Origin: Mycobacteroides chelonae CCUG 47445
Lineage (GTDB): Bacteria; Actinomycetota; Actinomycetes; Mycobacteriales; Mycobacteriaceae
DNA length: 64,000 bases
Direction: 5' to 3'
NCBI RefSeq assembly: GCF_001632805.1
Contig: NZ_CP007220.1
Span: 4,650,001 to 4,714,000 of the forward strand
Shown: positions 37,568-46,189 of the stretch, one piece after another
Numbering within the stretch: position 1 is the first letter of the stretch
Layout: each line of letters opens with the position of its first letter
Notes under the pieces: model-generated
Seen by the model: the letters and a program-made list of their open reading frames with translations, nothing else
Database searches by the model: none
Told to the model about the DNA's origin: nothing
Position numbers and translations under genes: made by a program

Positions 37568-38697
37568 TTCTGTCCCATCGCCGCAAGACCATCGAGAACG
37601 TAGGTCAATCCGAAGTCTGGCCCGTAGTCCTGCAGTGTGCCGGTGCTGCAGCCCAATTGGCGCAGCCCCAGGAGATTGCAGATTTCCTTGGCGGCCTGCG
37701 TGTCAAAGATGAGCCTGTCCACGGGAACGTGGGCGCGCACCACGTTGTTGACCGGGTCGACCACGTTGTAGACGTTGTCCGCCATCAGCGGAAGCAGGTC
37801 GAACCCTTCCGACAGCTCACGCCGGTTGTCGTACACGGCCTGGGCAATTTGGTTCGAGTTACCCACCGATTGCTTGATGGCATCGCGGTTCTGCTCGAGC
37901 AGTGAACCTGCTTGCAGCAGAATGTTGTTCAGTTGCTTTCCTGTGTTACCCGAACCCAGCTGCTCGTCGTCGAGCACCTGCGACAGCTGCCGGACCGTGG
38001 ACGAGAACTCGCGGATGTTCTGGTCGTTACGTGACGCGGCCTCGAAAAGCGAACTGAGGCGGGTGATGATCTTGGTCAGCTGATCGCGAGTCATCGCACC
38101 GCCGTCCGCGCTCAGGCGGAGCGCCTTGGACAACTCGTCCAGAGATGCCCGCATCAATTCGCCGTTCCCGGACAGCGCGTTGGCGCTGTTGTTGACGACG
38201 TCCGCCAAAGGCCCGGCACCCTTACCGTCACCCTTCATCGCCTTGGAGAGCCTGTCGACCATGGCCAGCACCCTGTCGAACTCCACCGGCGTCTTGGTGC
38301 GGTCCAAGCCGATGATGTCGCCGTTCTTGAGCGTGGGTCCGCCGCGATACACCGGTGTCAGTTCGATGTGGCGGTCGGTGAGAATCGAGGTCGACACCGT
38401 GACGGCCTTGGCGTCCGCCGGAACCTTGACCTTTGAGTCGACCGTGAATTCGACCTCCATATAGGTGCCACGCGAGGTGATCTTCGTGACCTTGCCGATC
38501 GGCATGCCGAGCACAGACACCTTGTTATCGGGGTACAGACCCGAGACCGATTCGAATTGTGCCGTGATGGTGAGGCGATTGCTCCGCTCGCGCAGGTAGG
38601 TCCATCCGACCGCAGCCACCACCACCGCGACCACTACCGCCAGCGCCCCTGCGACCCAGATGATCCGCCGCGTCCGTGTGCTTATCGGTGTGCTCAT
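37564..38697 (-). CDS. mceD: Mce family protein MceD
   Basis: A 377-residue Mce protein. The start is ATG 38697, which overlaps the mceC stop (ATGA); a longer upstream reading lies inside mceC. One N-terminal membrane anchor (IIWVAGALAVVVAVVVAAV), then the Mce domain (LYPDNKVSVLGMPIGKVTKI, STSILTDRHIELTPVY) and a helical domain. The GGPTLKNGDIIGLDRTKTPVEFDRVL loop is typical of MceC/MceD members. Confidence 0.9.
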   Translation of the reverse strand: MSTPISTRTRRIIWVAGALAVVVAVVVAAVGWTYLRERSNRLTITAQFESVSGLYPDNKVSVLGMPIGKVTKITSRGTYMEVEFTVDSKVKVPADAKAVTVSTSILTDRHIELTPVYRGGPTLKNGDIIGLDRTKTPVEFDRVLAMVDRLSKAMKGDGKGAGPLADVVNNSANALSGNGELMRASLDELSKALRLSADGGAMTRDQLTKIITRLSSLFEAASRNDQNIREFSSTVRQLSQVLDDEQLGSGNTGKQLNNILLQAGSLLEQNRDAIKQSVGNSNQIAQAVYDNRRELSEGFDLLPLMADNVYNVVDPVNNVVRAHVPVDRLIFDTQAAKEICNLLGLRQLGCSTGTLQDYGPDFGLTYVLDGLAAMGQK

Positions 38698-39740
38698 TGG
38701 CAGTCCTTGAAGTATTCGATCATGTTGAACTGCTTGGCCCGTCCGCTGATCGCACACATCCACGAATCCACCGCCAGGCCGCCCGGCGCGTTCAGCTCGA
38801 GTGCGTTGCCATAGCCCGTCAGGTTCGTGACATTTCGCGCCGCGACCGCGGTTACCTGGAGAAGGCTCCGGAACAAATCGTCGTGGCCGCCGACCAAATT
38901 ACTGAATGTCTTCACGTCGGCGATCAGTGCGTCGACCGCGCGCCTGTCCTTGACCACAATCTTGCTCAGGACATTCACGAGCTCGGTCACGGCTTGCATC
39001 ATCGAGTGGAAACTCGCTCGCCGCGAGACGAATTCACCGAGCAGATCGCGACCCTGCACGATCAGCTTCCCGATATCGCCCTGCTGCCGGTACAGCGTGC
39101 CCGTCACCATCTCGGTGCTTGCCAGCAGTGTTCCCAACTGATCGCGGCGATGCGATATGACCGACGACAGCGTCTGGATGTTCTCCATCGCCTTGGGCAG
39201 CACCGCAGGCAAGCCTTCGAGTTGCTTACCGAGTATCGCCGTCGACTCCGCGATCTTGTCCGCGTCTACCTGCTCGAAGGTAGAGGTTGCGTCCTGCAAG
39301 GTGGCCTGTAGGTCGTATGGAACGTCGGTGTGCGCCAGATCAATACGCCGATTGGCCAGCTTCCCGTCGCCACCGTTGCGCAGTTCTACGTACTGATTTC
39401 CCAGAATCGTGGTGATCTTGATGGACGCCTTGGCGTCCTTGCGCAATGTGATGTCGTTGCGCACCCGCATACCGACCTCGATGCGGTCGTCAACGAGTTC
39501 GACGCTGGTGACGTTGCCCACCGGCACCCCGGCATACGACACGTTGGCGCCCGGTTGCAGCGACGCCGCCTGCAAGAACTCCGCGGTGTAGTGGGTGTAG
39601 CCGATGCCGATCGCCTTGACCAGCAGCATCGCCCCTACCAGGGAACCGATCACCGCAAGCGCGATTGCGCCCAACCACGTCTTGTTGTACGTCTCGACGG
39701 GGCGTTGCGAAATACGCTGCCACACACTGGGTTTATCCAT
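38694..39740 (-). CDS. mceC: Mce family protein MceC
   Basis: A 348-residue Mce protein with a membrane anchor near residues 21-45. The Mce domain contains PGANVSYAGVPVGNVTSVELV and a helical region follows, with the C-terminal ISGRAKQFNMIEYFKDCQ. ATG 39740 is chosen over the TTG at 39746 because AGGAA lies 8 nt before it; it overlaps the mceB stop by 8 nt. It lacks the long Pro-rich tail of some MceC proteins. Confidence 0.88.
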   Translation of the reverse strand: MDKPSVWQRISQRPVETYNKTWLGAIALAVIGSLVGAMLLVKAIGIGYTHYTAEFLQAASLQPGANVSYAGVPVGNVTSVELVDDRIEVGMRVRNDITLRKDAKASIKITTILGNQYVELRNGGDGKLANRRIDLAHTDVPYDLQATLQDATSTFEQVDADKIAESTAILGKQLEGLPAVLPKAMENIQTLSSVISHRRDQLGTLLASTEMVTGTLYRQQGDIGKLIVQGRDLLGEFVSRRASFHSMMQAVTELVNVLSKIVVKDRRAVDALIADVKTFSNLVGGHDDLFRSLLQVTAVAARNVTNLTGYGNALELNAPGGLAVDSWMCAISGRAKQFNMIEYFKDCQ

Positions 39741-40788
39741 CTGCAAGGTTCCTGCACTTCGGGGTGTATTTGGCCTTGTTGCCTGGTGTTGCGGCGTTCA
39801 CGATGATCGGAACGACGTCATTGAGGCCTGGGAAGAATCCGGTGATGTTGAGATCGCAGACATAGCCGTTGATGAAGGCACCCTCTTGGGTGGTTCTGAC
39901 GAGGCCCTTGAGAAGCAAGGGCAGATTGGCGCCGGTGAAGGCAAGCTGCGGTTCGATGCTGTTCAAGTGACTGACGAATCCCGGTTCTCGATGCAGGATT
40001 TCGTTCAACTGCGGGTACACCGTGTCTGTGATCTTCGACAAGCGGCGCACTGCGAAGCCCGTCGAACCGATCGAGTCCACCAATGCCGCGCGCCGGTTGT
40101 CCAGAATCGCCACCATCTCACGCGTGTGTGTCAGCACGGTGTCCAGGTTCTTATTCTGGCCCGCGAGCGTTTTCGTCAGACCGTTGAGATTGGTAATCAC
40201 GTCATCGAGAACCTGATCCCGGCCCGCGAACGTCTCGGTCAGTTGTGATGTTTGGTCAACCAGCCCGACGATCGAGCCGGTATCTCCTTGTAGAGACTTA
40301 ACGACGCCGTCGGTGAGGTTGTCGACCTCCGTGGGATCGAGCACGCTGAAGAGCGGTTCGAAGCCGTGCAGCAGCATGCCGATGTCGAAGGACGGCTCTG
40401 TCTGCTCCACCGGAATCACACTCCCCGGCTTGAGCCGATCGGTGCTGCCGGTCTTACCCAGCGACAAGCCGAGGTAACGCTGTCCGACGATGTTCTGGTA
40501 CGTGATCGACGCAATGGTGTTGCCGTACAGGGGTTGCTCGGTTTGTACCTGGAATTCCACCTTGGCCAGATCACCGTCGATCGCGACCGATTCGACGCGA
40601 CCGACGCGCACACCCGCGACCCGCACGTCATCCCCGTCACGCAACCCGGTGACATCGGTGAACATCGCGGCGTAGTCATAGGTCGAACCCGCGACCTCGC
40701 GGCGCAGGGTGGCGTACACCAGCCATGTCATCGCCAGCGCGATCACCATGAACACCGAGAGCCCGATCAATGGCCCGCGAAACCTCAT
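39733..40788 (-). CDS. mceB: Mce family protein MceB
   Basis: A 351-residue Mce protein. The anchor is at residues 8-28, and the Mce domain includes GLRDGDDVRVAGVRVGRVESV and TYQNIVGQRYLGLSLG. The C-terminal GYVCDLNITGFFPGLNDVVP with CRNL is typical of MceB. ATG 40788 overlaps the mceA stop (ATGA). Confidence 0.9.
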   Translation of the reverse strand: MRFRGPLIGLSVFMVIALAMTWLVYATLRREVAGSTYDYAAMFTDVTGLRDGDDVRVAGVRVGRVESVAIDGDLAKVEFQVQTEQPLYGNTIASITYQNIVGQRYLGLSLGKTGSTDRLKPGSVIPVEQTEPSFDIGMLLHGFEPLFSVLDPTEVDNLTDGVVKSLQGDTGSIVGLVDQTSQLTETFAGRDQVLDDVITNLNGLTKTLAGQNKNLDTVLTHTREMVAILDNRRAALVDSIGSTGFAVRRLSKITDTVYPQLNEILHREPGFVSHLNSIEPQLAFTGANLPLLLKGLVRTTQEGAFINGYVCDLNITGFFPGLNDVVPIIVNAATPGNKAKYTPKCRNLADG

Positions 40789-42302
40789 CGCTGACCTCCC
40801 GACTGCACCTGCTGGGCAACAACGGGTTTGGTACCACGCGCAACCGGCCCAAGTAGCAGCTGAGTAGCCGAGGTTGCCGTACTGCCGGTGATCATGCCCA
40901 GTTGTTCGCGTTCACTGTTACTGCCGACGGGCCCAACATCCCCACCGTAGGAAGCGGGGGCGGTGCCCGCGGACTGTGGCGGGGGCTCGGCGTCACCCGG
41001 GTCGGCGGTGCCGGGGATGCGCGGCGACGGGTTGGGTTGCCACCACGGCAGCGGCGGGTTGGGGTCCACCAGGCTGGGATTCGGATTGTGCAGCGGTGGT
41101 CCCGTGACGATCAGATTTCCGTCCGGGCCGACTGTCGTTCCCGGCGGCGGCGCAAGATCGGGCGGCGGCTTGAAGTTTTGCGGCAGCAGCACCTCGGGGA
41201 GGTCTGGCCGTACCACCAGCTCTGGCGCTGTGAAACAGCTCGGTCCCTTCAGCTCCCCGTACTGTGGGCAATCGGCGCGGGTATACATCGTCGACGGTGT
41301 GAACGACAGGACCGCGCGGATGTTCACCGTGTCCTTTTCGGAATCCCACACATCGCTGAAGAACTTGTCGGAGAACACCTTCAGCCGCGTAGCGATCGGA
41401 AGAAACTGCACGGAGTTCTGGGCAAGCACGCCGACCACCGGAGTCAGCTTGGTCGTGATGTCGATCATCCGATCGGTCTGGTTATCCAGCGACTGCCGGA
41501 CCGTACCGGTGGTGTGTAGTCCGGCGTTGAGCAGCGTCTGCAGCTGGTCCCGCTTTTCGGCCACCGTCTGCATGGGCTTGATCGCTTGATGCAGCGCATC
41601 GACGAGTTCAGGAGCAGTGCTCTGCAACCCCTTGGTCGCGTTGAGGAGCGCGGAGAGGGTGGACGGGCCGGTATCCGTCGCGACGATGTCGTTGAGTTGG
41701 TCGATGAGCCGGGTCAGTTGGCCGGCCGCATTCAGCAGCGTCGCGCGCCGACCCTCAGTTGCCGCGGCGATGACGGCGAAGATACCCACGGAATCGTCAT
41801 CGCGGCCGCGGCCGTTGGCGAGAAGGATGTCGCGCAGCTTGCTGATGGTCGTCTGGAACAGCACCGTTGGCAGCTCGGCCTCTTCGCTGATGACGGTGCC
41901 GTTGGTGATCGCCGCACCGGGACCGTGGTCGACAAGTTCCACAGAGGAGACCGCGAAGACGTTACTGGGGACCACCCTGGCGGTGACTGACCGCGGGATC
42001 GTGTGCGCCAGATCCGGTTTCAGATCGATGTGGACGACATTGGGCCTACCGCGCTGCGAGGGAGTCAGGTCGTTGACCGAACCGACGAGCACGCCCTGGA
42101 ATTTGACGTCCGATTTCGCGGGAAGACCGTCGCCTACGTTCGTGAGCTCTGCCACCACACGCACGTAGTTGTTGAAACGGCCGGTCGACTTGATGACCAG
42201 GGCGGTACCGACCAAGGCGGCCACGAGGGCGATCGCCACACCACACAGGAGGAGCTGGCGGTCCGATGGACCACGCCCGTCGGATTCAAAGGAGTTCGGC
42301 AC
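40785..42302 (-). CDS. mceA: Mce family protein MceA (first gene of the operon)
   Basis: A 505-residue Mce protein. The anchor is near residues 17-40 and the Mce domain is GLPAKSDVKFQGVLVGSVNDL. A helical region follows, then the MceA-type YTRADCPQYGELKGPSC motif and a Pro-rich tail of about 120 residues. The GTG at 42302 follows a GGGAGGGGGG stretch by 4 nt and is preferred over the GTG at 42320. It is first in the operon, with no yrbE genes upstream: the next gene is fadD5-like after a 216-bp gap containing two palindromes. Confidence 0.9.
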   Translation of the reverse strand: MPNSFESDGRGPSDRQLLLCGVAIALVAALVGTALVIKSTGRFNNYVRVVAELTNVGDGLPAKSDVKFQGVLVGSVNDLTPSQRGRPNVVHIDLKPDLAHTIPRSVTARVVPSNVFAVSSVELVDHGPGAAITNGTVISEEAELPTVLFQTTISKLRDILLANGRGRDDDSVGIFAVIAAATEGRRATLLNAAGQLTRLIDQLNDIVATDTGPSTLSALLNATKGLQSTAPELVDALHQAIKPMQTVAEKRDQLQTLLNAGLHTTGTVRQSLDNQTDRMIDITTKLTPVVGVLAQNSVQFLPIATRLKVFSDKFFSDVWDSEKDTVNIRAVLSFTPSTMYTRADCPQYGELKGPSCFTAPELVVRPDLPEVLLPQNFKPPPDLAPPPGTTVGPDGNLIVTGPPLHNPNPSLVDPNPPLPWWQPNPSPRIPGTADPGDAEPPPQSAGTAPASYGGDVGPVGSNSEREQLGMITGSTATSATQLLLGPVARGTKPVVAQQVQSGGQR

Positions 42303-42389
42303 GCAGCCCCCCTCCCGCACCGCACGCGTCGGTATGGCGCCACCACAGGATCCGAAGCATCACATCGTCCCTTCCGTCAGCCAACGCGG

Positions 42390-42406
42390 CCTGTAGTACC
42401 TACAGG
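42390..42406. promoter_or_regulatory. 17-bp palindrome upstream of mceA
   Basis: CCTGTAG-TAC-CTACAGG, perfect 7-bp arms, about 90 bp upstream of the mceA GTG in the 216-bp fadD5-mceA gap. Possible operator; no promoter elements could be assigned with confidence. Confidence 0.5.
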
Positions 42407-42449
42407 TTCGGTCACGCCAACCCCTCCGATGTGACGCCGATTACAGGAA

Positions 42450-42464
42450 TGTACCTGACGTACA
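42450..42464. promoter_or_regulatory. 15-bp palindrome upstream of mceA
   Basis: TGTAC-N5-GTACA, in the same gap. It shares the string GTACCT with the palindrome at 42390-42406. A third smaller palindrome, TGAATC-CA-GATTCA (42496-42509), lies 10 bp beyond the fadD5 stop and may belong to its 3' end. Confidence 0.45.
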
Positions 42465-42518
42465 GTTCTACGTATTACGCTTTACCAAACTTTTCTGAAT
42501 CCAGATTCATATTTGCTG

Positions 42519-44108
42519 TCAGGCTCCCCCGAACTGCTTACGCAGTTCATTCTTGAGGACCTTGCCCGACGGATTACGGGGTAACGCTTCGACGACCACG
42601 AGATCCTTGGGGTGCTTGTACCGGGCCAATCGCTCGGTGAGAAACCCATCGAGATCACCGATGGTCAGTCCGTCACCGTGGATGGCTGCCACCGCCACCG
42701 GCACCTCGCCCCACTTCTCGTGCGGCCTGCCGATCACCGCTACCTCGGTGATCTGGTCGTGCTCGGCGAGCGCGTTCTCCACCTCCGCGCAATAGATGTT
42801 CTCGCCGCCGGAGATGATCATGTCCTTCTTGCGGTCCACCACCCAGACGAAGCCGTCCGCGTCCTGGCGGACCAGGTCACCGGAGTGGAACCACCCACCC
42901 GTGAACGCTTCGGCCGTGGCCTGGGGGTTGTTCCAGTAGCCCTGCATCAGCGTCGGCGCCCGGTAGACAATCTCCCCGACCTCACCGGCCGGCACATCGT
43001 TCATGTTGTCGTCGACGACCCGCGCGGACACCGTCGGAATCACCCGGCCGACGGACCCCATCTTCCGGATTGCGTCCTCCCCCATCAGCATGCAGGTGAC
43101 CGGAGACATCTCGGTCTGCCCGAACGCGGCCAGGATCTTGGCGTCGGGGAACGTCTCAGACATCGTCCGCAGCAGCACGTCGCTGGCGGGGGCCGCACCC
43201 CAGGAGAGTGTCTTCAGTTTGATCTTGCGCGGGTTTGCTTGCTGGGCCGCGCAGACGGCTTGCCACTGAGCCGGGACCAGGAAGATCCCGGTGACTCCCT
43301 CGGACTCCAAAACGTCCAGCAGTGCCCCGGGATCGAAGGCGCCCAGCGGGTGAATGACCGTCGGCAGGCCCAGTAGCAGGCCGGTGATCATGTTGCCCAC
43401 GCCGGCGATGTGGAACATGGGAACGCCGATGAATCCCACATCGGCGTTCAGATCAACGGTGGTGCTCAGCAGATAGCTCATGGCCTGCCCGGACAGATTG
43501 AGGTGCGTCAGCACCGCGCCCTTGGGCCGGCCCGTCGTCCCGGAGGTGTACATGATGAGCGCGGGGGTATCGCCGGGCAGATCCACCTCTGGGTGCGAGT
43601 CACCCACTTCGGTGATGAGCTCTTCGTATCCGAGAGCGCCGTCTTCGGACTCCGAGCCCGCGATGATGACCGTCTCCAGCGCAGGCACCTGCTGGCGTAC
43701 GGCGGCCGCCACCGGAGCCAGCACCGTCTCGGTGATCGCTACCTTGGCCCCGCTGTTCTCAACCAGGAACGCTACTTCCGGTGGCGTCATCCGGAAGTTC
43801 ACCGGAATGGCAATGGCTCCGAGTTCGTTGATGGCGAGCCATGATTCGACGTACTCGGGGCGGTTGAGCATCAAGATGAGCACGCGGTCCCCGAACCCGA
43901 CACCCCGGCGGGACAGCGCATCGGCCAGGGATTGCACGCGCTGGTTCAGCTCTCCCCAGGAGATGCTGCGCCCGAGATACCGGATCGCCGTGGCATTGGG
44001 TTGCATGAGCGCATGCCGGGCCAGCTGATTACACCAGTTCTGCCGCCGCGCGCGGTAAGGCTGGTCAAGGCTAGCGGACGTCGCGGTCGCATCGATTGTG
44101 TCGGTCAC
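42519..44108 (-). CDS. fadD5: FadD5-like fatty-acid-CoA ligase
   Basis: A 529-residue ANL enzyme. The P-loop is MYTSGTTGRPKGAVLTH, the AMP motif FGQTEMSP, the hinge DRKKDMIISGGENIYC and the terminal Lys is in NPSGKVLKNELRK. The GTG at 44108 follows AGGAGAG by 5 nt. Position between mce1R-type regulator and mce genes is that of fadD5 in the M. tuberculosis mce1 locus (recalled), where it is thought to activate fatty acids, including mycolic-acid-derived ones. It forms an operon with the crotonase gene 13 nt upstream; whether mceA is co-transcribed across the 216-bp gap is unknown. Confidence 0.88.
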   Translation of the reverse strand: MTDTIDATATSASLDQPYRARRQNWCNQLARHALMQPNATAIRYLGRSISWGELNQRVQSLADALSRRGVGFGDRVLILMLNRPEYVESWLAINELGAIAIPVNFRMTPPEVAFLVENSGAKVAITETVLAPVAAAVRQQVPALETVIIAGSESEDGALGYEELITEVGDSHPEVDLPGDTPALIMYTSGTTGRPKGAVLTHLNLSGQAMSYLLSTTVDLNADVGFIGVPMFHIAGVGNMITGLLLGLPTVIHPLGAFDPGALLDVLESEGVTGIFLVPAQWQAVCAAQQANPRKIKLKTLSWGAAPASDVLLRTMSETFPDAKILAAFGQTEMSPVTCMLMGEDAIRKMGSVGRVIPTVSARVVDDNMNDVPAGEVGEIVYRAPTLMQGYWNNPQATAEAFTGGWFHSGDLVRQDADGFVWVVDRKKDMIISGGENIYCAEVENALAEHDQITEVAVIGRPHEKWGEVPVAVAAIHGDGLTIGDLDGFLTERLARYKHPKDLVVVEALPRNPSGKVLKNELRKQFGGA

Positions 44109-44121
44109 AGACTCTCTCCTA

Positions 44122-44928
44122 CTAACTGAAATTGGGGCGTCGGCCCTCGAGGAATGCGGCGAAGCCCTCTTGGGCATCGGGTGAAATCAACAGTTCGATC
44201 TGCCCCTCGCGCTCACGGGCGATGGCCTCGTCGAAAAGCTTGAGCGACACCGAATTCATGGCTTCCTTGGTCAGCTGCAACGCACGACGGGAACCATGGG
44301 CGAGCCTGCGCGCCGATTTCTCGACGCGCTCGCGCAGCTGATCCCCGGGCAGTACTTCGTTGACCAACCCGGCCGCACAAGCATCGGCAGCGTTGAGCGG
44401 TTGGGCCAGCAGCGCCATCGCGTTGGCCTTCACACGACCGATCGAGGCCGACACCAATGCGCTCGACCCTCCGTCGGGCATGAGCCCGATGTTCGCAAAT
44501 GCCAGCAAAAAGAAGGCCGAATCGGCGGCATAAACCAGATCGCACGCCAGGCCCACCGACGCACCGATCCCGGCGGCCGCGCCCGTGACTTCGGCGATGG
44601 TGGGCACCGGACAATTCAGGACCGCGCGCACCAACCGCTCGGCGTTGTCCATCGTCAGTTCGGCGGCTTGTAGCGGAGTCAGGTCTCCGGCCCCCGCAGC
44701 CAGCTCGGCGACGTCGGCGCCCGCCGTGAACGCACTCCCCGGTGCACCCCCACTGATGACGACGACTCTCACGTCATCTCGCCCGGAAACCGAGTCCAGC
44801 GCTTCGATCAATCCGGCGGTGGCGGGCGCGTTGAGCGCATTCATCCGATCCGGTCTGGTGAACGTGATCCGCATGATGCCGTCCTCGACGGCTACATCGG
44901 GTGCGCCGACAGATTCATGGGGACTCAA
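44122..44928 (-). CDS. Enoyl-CoA hydratase/isomerase (crotonase) family protein
   Basis: A 268-residue crotonase. The oxyanion-hole segments are SAFTAGADVAEL and AAAGIGASVGLACDL. The usual first catalytic Glu position is Asn (FANIGL) and the second region reads GLMPDGGSSALV with Asp, the pattern of PaaG-like members. So hydratase activity with the two-Glu mechanism is unlikely, and isomerase or another crotonase reaction is possible. It starts with TTG 44928, with AGGAGG 7 nt upstream. First gene before fadD5 and divergent from the GntR regulator. From memory this gene is absent from the M. tuberculosis mce1 locus. Confidence 0.85.
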   Translation of the reverse strand: MSPHESVGAPDVAVEDGIMRITFTRPDRMNALNAPATAGLIEALDSVSGRDDVRVVVISGGAPGSAFTAGADVAELAAGAGDLTPLQAAELTMDNAERLVRAVLNCPVPTIAEVTGAAAGIGASVGLACDLVYAADSAFFLLAFANIGLMPDGGSSALVSASIGRVKANAMALLAQPLNAADACAAGLVNEVLPGDQLRERVEKSARRLAHGSRRALQLTKEAMNSVSLKLFDEAIAREREGQIELLISPDAQEGFAAFLEGRRPNFS

Positions 44929-44966
44929 GTCACTGCCTCCTGGGTTTGTCGCTTCGTCGCGTCAGC

Positions 44967-44980
44967 TCAAATATATTTGA
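44967..44980. promoter_or_regulatory. 14-bp palindrome TCAAATATATTTGA, probable GntR operator
   Basis: A perfect AT-rich palindrome in the 105-bp gap between the divergent crotonase and GntR genes, in an otherwise GC-rich region. Suited to a FadR/VanR-type dimer and probably used for autoregulation and control of the crotonase-fadD5 operon. Confidence 0.65.
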
Positions 44981-45033
44981 TATGACTTTAGATGCAAGGG
45001 CGTCACCACACAGGGAAATGGCAGGCAGATCGG

Positions 45034-45711
45034 ATGAATGCTCCCCGGGCACAAACCCGTGAAATTCGCAGGCCGCAGCTGTCCGAAGAGGTTGCCGGCC
45101 GGCTCCGCGCGGCAATCATGACAGGTGAACTGCGTCCCGGTGAGTACATCCGGATGGATGAGACGGCCGCCCAGCTGGGTGTCAGCGTCACCCCCGTGCG
45201 CGAGGCGCTACTGACCTTGCGCGGCGAGGGCCTGGTCGAGGCCGTCCCTCACCGCGGGTACATGGCCGCCGCTTTGAGCCGGGCCGATATCGAAGACATT
45301 TTTGCGCTGCAGGCGCACCTTGCCGTCGAGCTGGCGAAGACCGCAGCCGAACGCATCACCGCGGAGCAGATCGACACCCTGGCAGATCTCAACGACACCC
45401 TGCGTCACGCCGCTTCGCCCGAATTGATCTCGGTCGCGGAGTTCGAGTTCCACCGATATCTCAACCACGTGGCCGACCGCCCCAAGCTGGCCTGGTTTCT
45501 ACTGCAGGCCACCCGGTACACACCGCACATGATGTTCGCCTCGGCCGACGCGTGGGCCCAGCACGCGGTGGAGGCGCACGACAAGCTCATCGCGGCTTTA
45601 CGTGCGGGCGACCTCGCCGAAGTGATTACCCAGACCGAGGTTCAATTCGTCGACGGAGCACGCCGACTCACCGAGTATCTAGACCGTGCCGGGATGTGGC
45701 CCGGGGGGTAG
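45034..45711 (+). CDS. GntR (FadR/FCD) regulator, Mce1R-like
   Basis: A 225-residue regulator. The winged helix (LSEEVAGRLRAAIMTGELRPGEYIRMDETAAQLGVSVTPVREALLTLRGEGLVE) is followed by an FCD ligand domain with acidic/His residues for metal or ligand binding (EFEFHRYLNHV, EAHDKLIAAL). ATG 45034 is preferred over 44992 because the family starts just before RRPQLSEEV. Position next to fadD5 corresponds to mce1R (Rv0165c, recalled), which represses the mce1 operon. Its end overlaps the convergent SRPBCC gene by 33 nt. Confidence 0.87.
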   Translation: MNAPRAQTREIRRPQLSEEVAGRLRAAIMTGELRPGEYIRMDETAAQLGVSVTPVREALLTLRGEGLVEAVPHRGYMAAALSRADIEDIFALQAHLAVELAKTAAERITAEQIDTLADLNDTLRHAASPELISVAEFEFHRYLNHVADRPKLAWFLLQATRYTPHMMFASADAWAQHAVEAHDKLIAALRAGDLAEVITQTEVQFVDGARRLTEYLDRAGMWPGG

Positions 45712-46185
45712 TGGGGCTGCCTGCGGCGGCGCCGGCGGCGCGATGGCACCCGACGCGATCTGCTCGGCGCGGCCCTTCAATCCCTCGGCGAGATGTTCGA
45801 GGACCTGGTTGGCGAGCTTCTTCACCATCGGCTTGGGGATCGGGAGTTTGGTCTCGACATCCATGTCGACCGTGAGCAGACACGTGGGCCCCATCGGGAC
45901 GATCGAGAACGTCTGTTCCTGCTTCTCGAAGATGTCGCTCTCGAGCAGACGCGTCGCCACCTGCGCGGCGTTGAGGTATGCGATCTCCGCGACGTTTGTC
46001 GAAGCCATGCCCGTCATCTCCACCCTCAAGCGCACGATGCGGGGACGGCCGTCCGGGAGCCGATCCAGAATCTCGACGCTGGAGATCTCCTTGTTCCACT
46101 CGGGGTAGGCCTCGTAGTTGGTGACGATGGAGACGATCACCTGCGGCGGGGCGGCCACCTCGACGGTCTGACTGACGACTGGCAT
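45679..46185 (-). CDS. SRPBCC (START-like) lipid/polyketide-binding protein (TB18.5-like)
   Basis: A 168-residue protein with a helix-grip fold. It begins VSQTVEVAAPPQVIVSIVTNYEAYPEWNKEI and ends with the long C-terminal helix KPMVKKLANQVLEHLAEGLKGRAEQ, then a Pro/Ala-rich tail. The family binds hydrophobic ligands. Its place next to the GntR gene matches TB18.5 (Rv0164) beside mce1R (recalled). It shares 33 nt of its 3' end with the convergent GntR gene. Ligand unknown. Confidence 0.87.
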   Translation of the reverse strand: MPVVSQTVEVAAPPQVIVSIVTNYEAYPEWNKEISSVEILDRLPDGRPRIVRLRVEMTGMASTNVAEIAYLNAAQVATRLLESDIFEKQEQTFSIVPMGPTCLLTVDMDVETKLPIPKPMVKKLANQVLEHLAEGLKGRAEQIASGAIAPPAPPQAAPLPPGPHPGTV

Positions 46186-46189
46186 TGGT

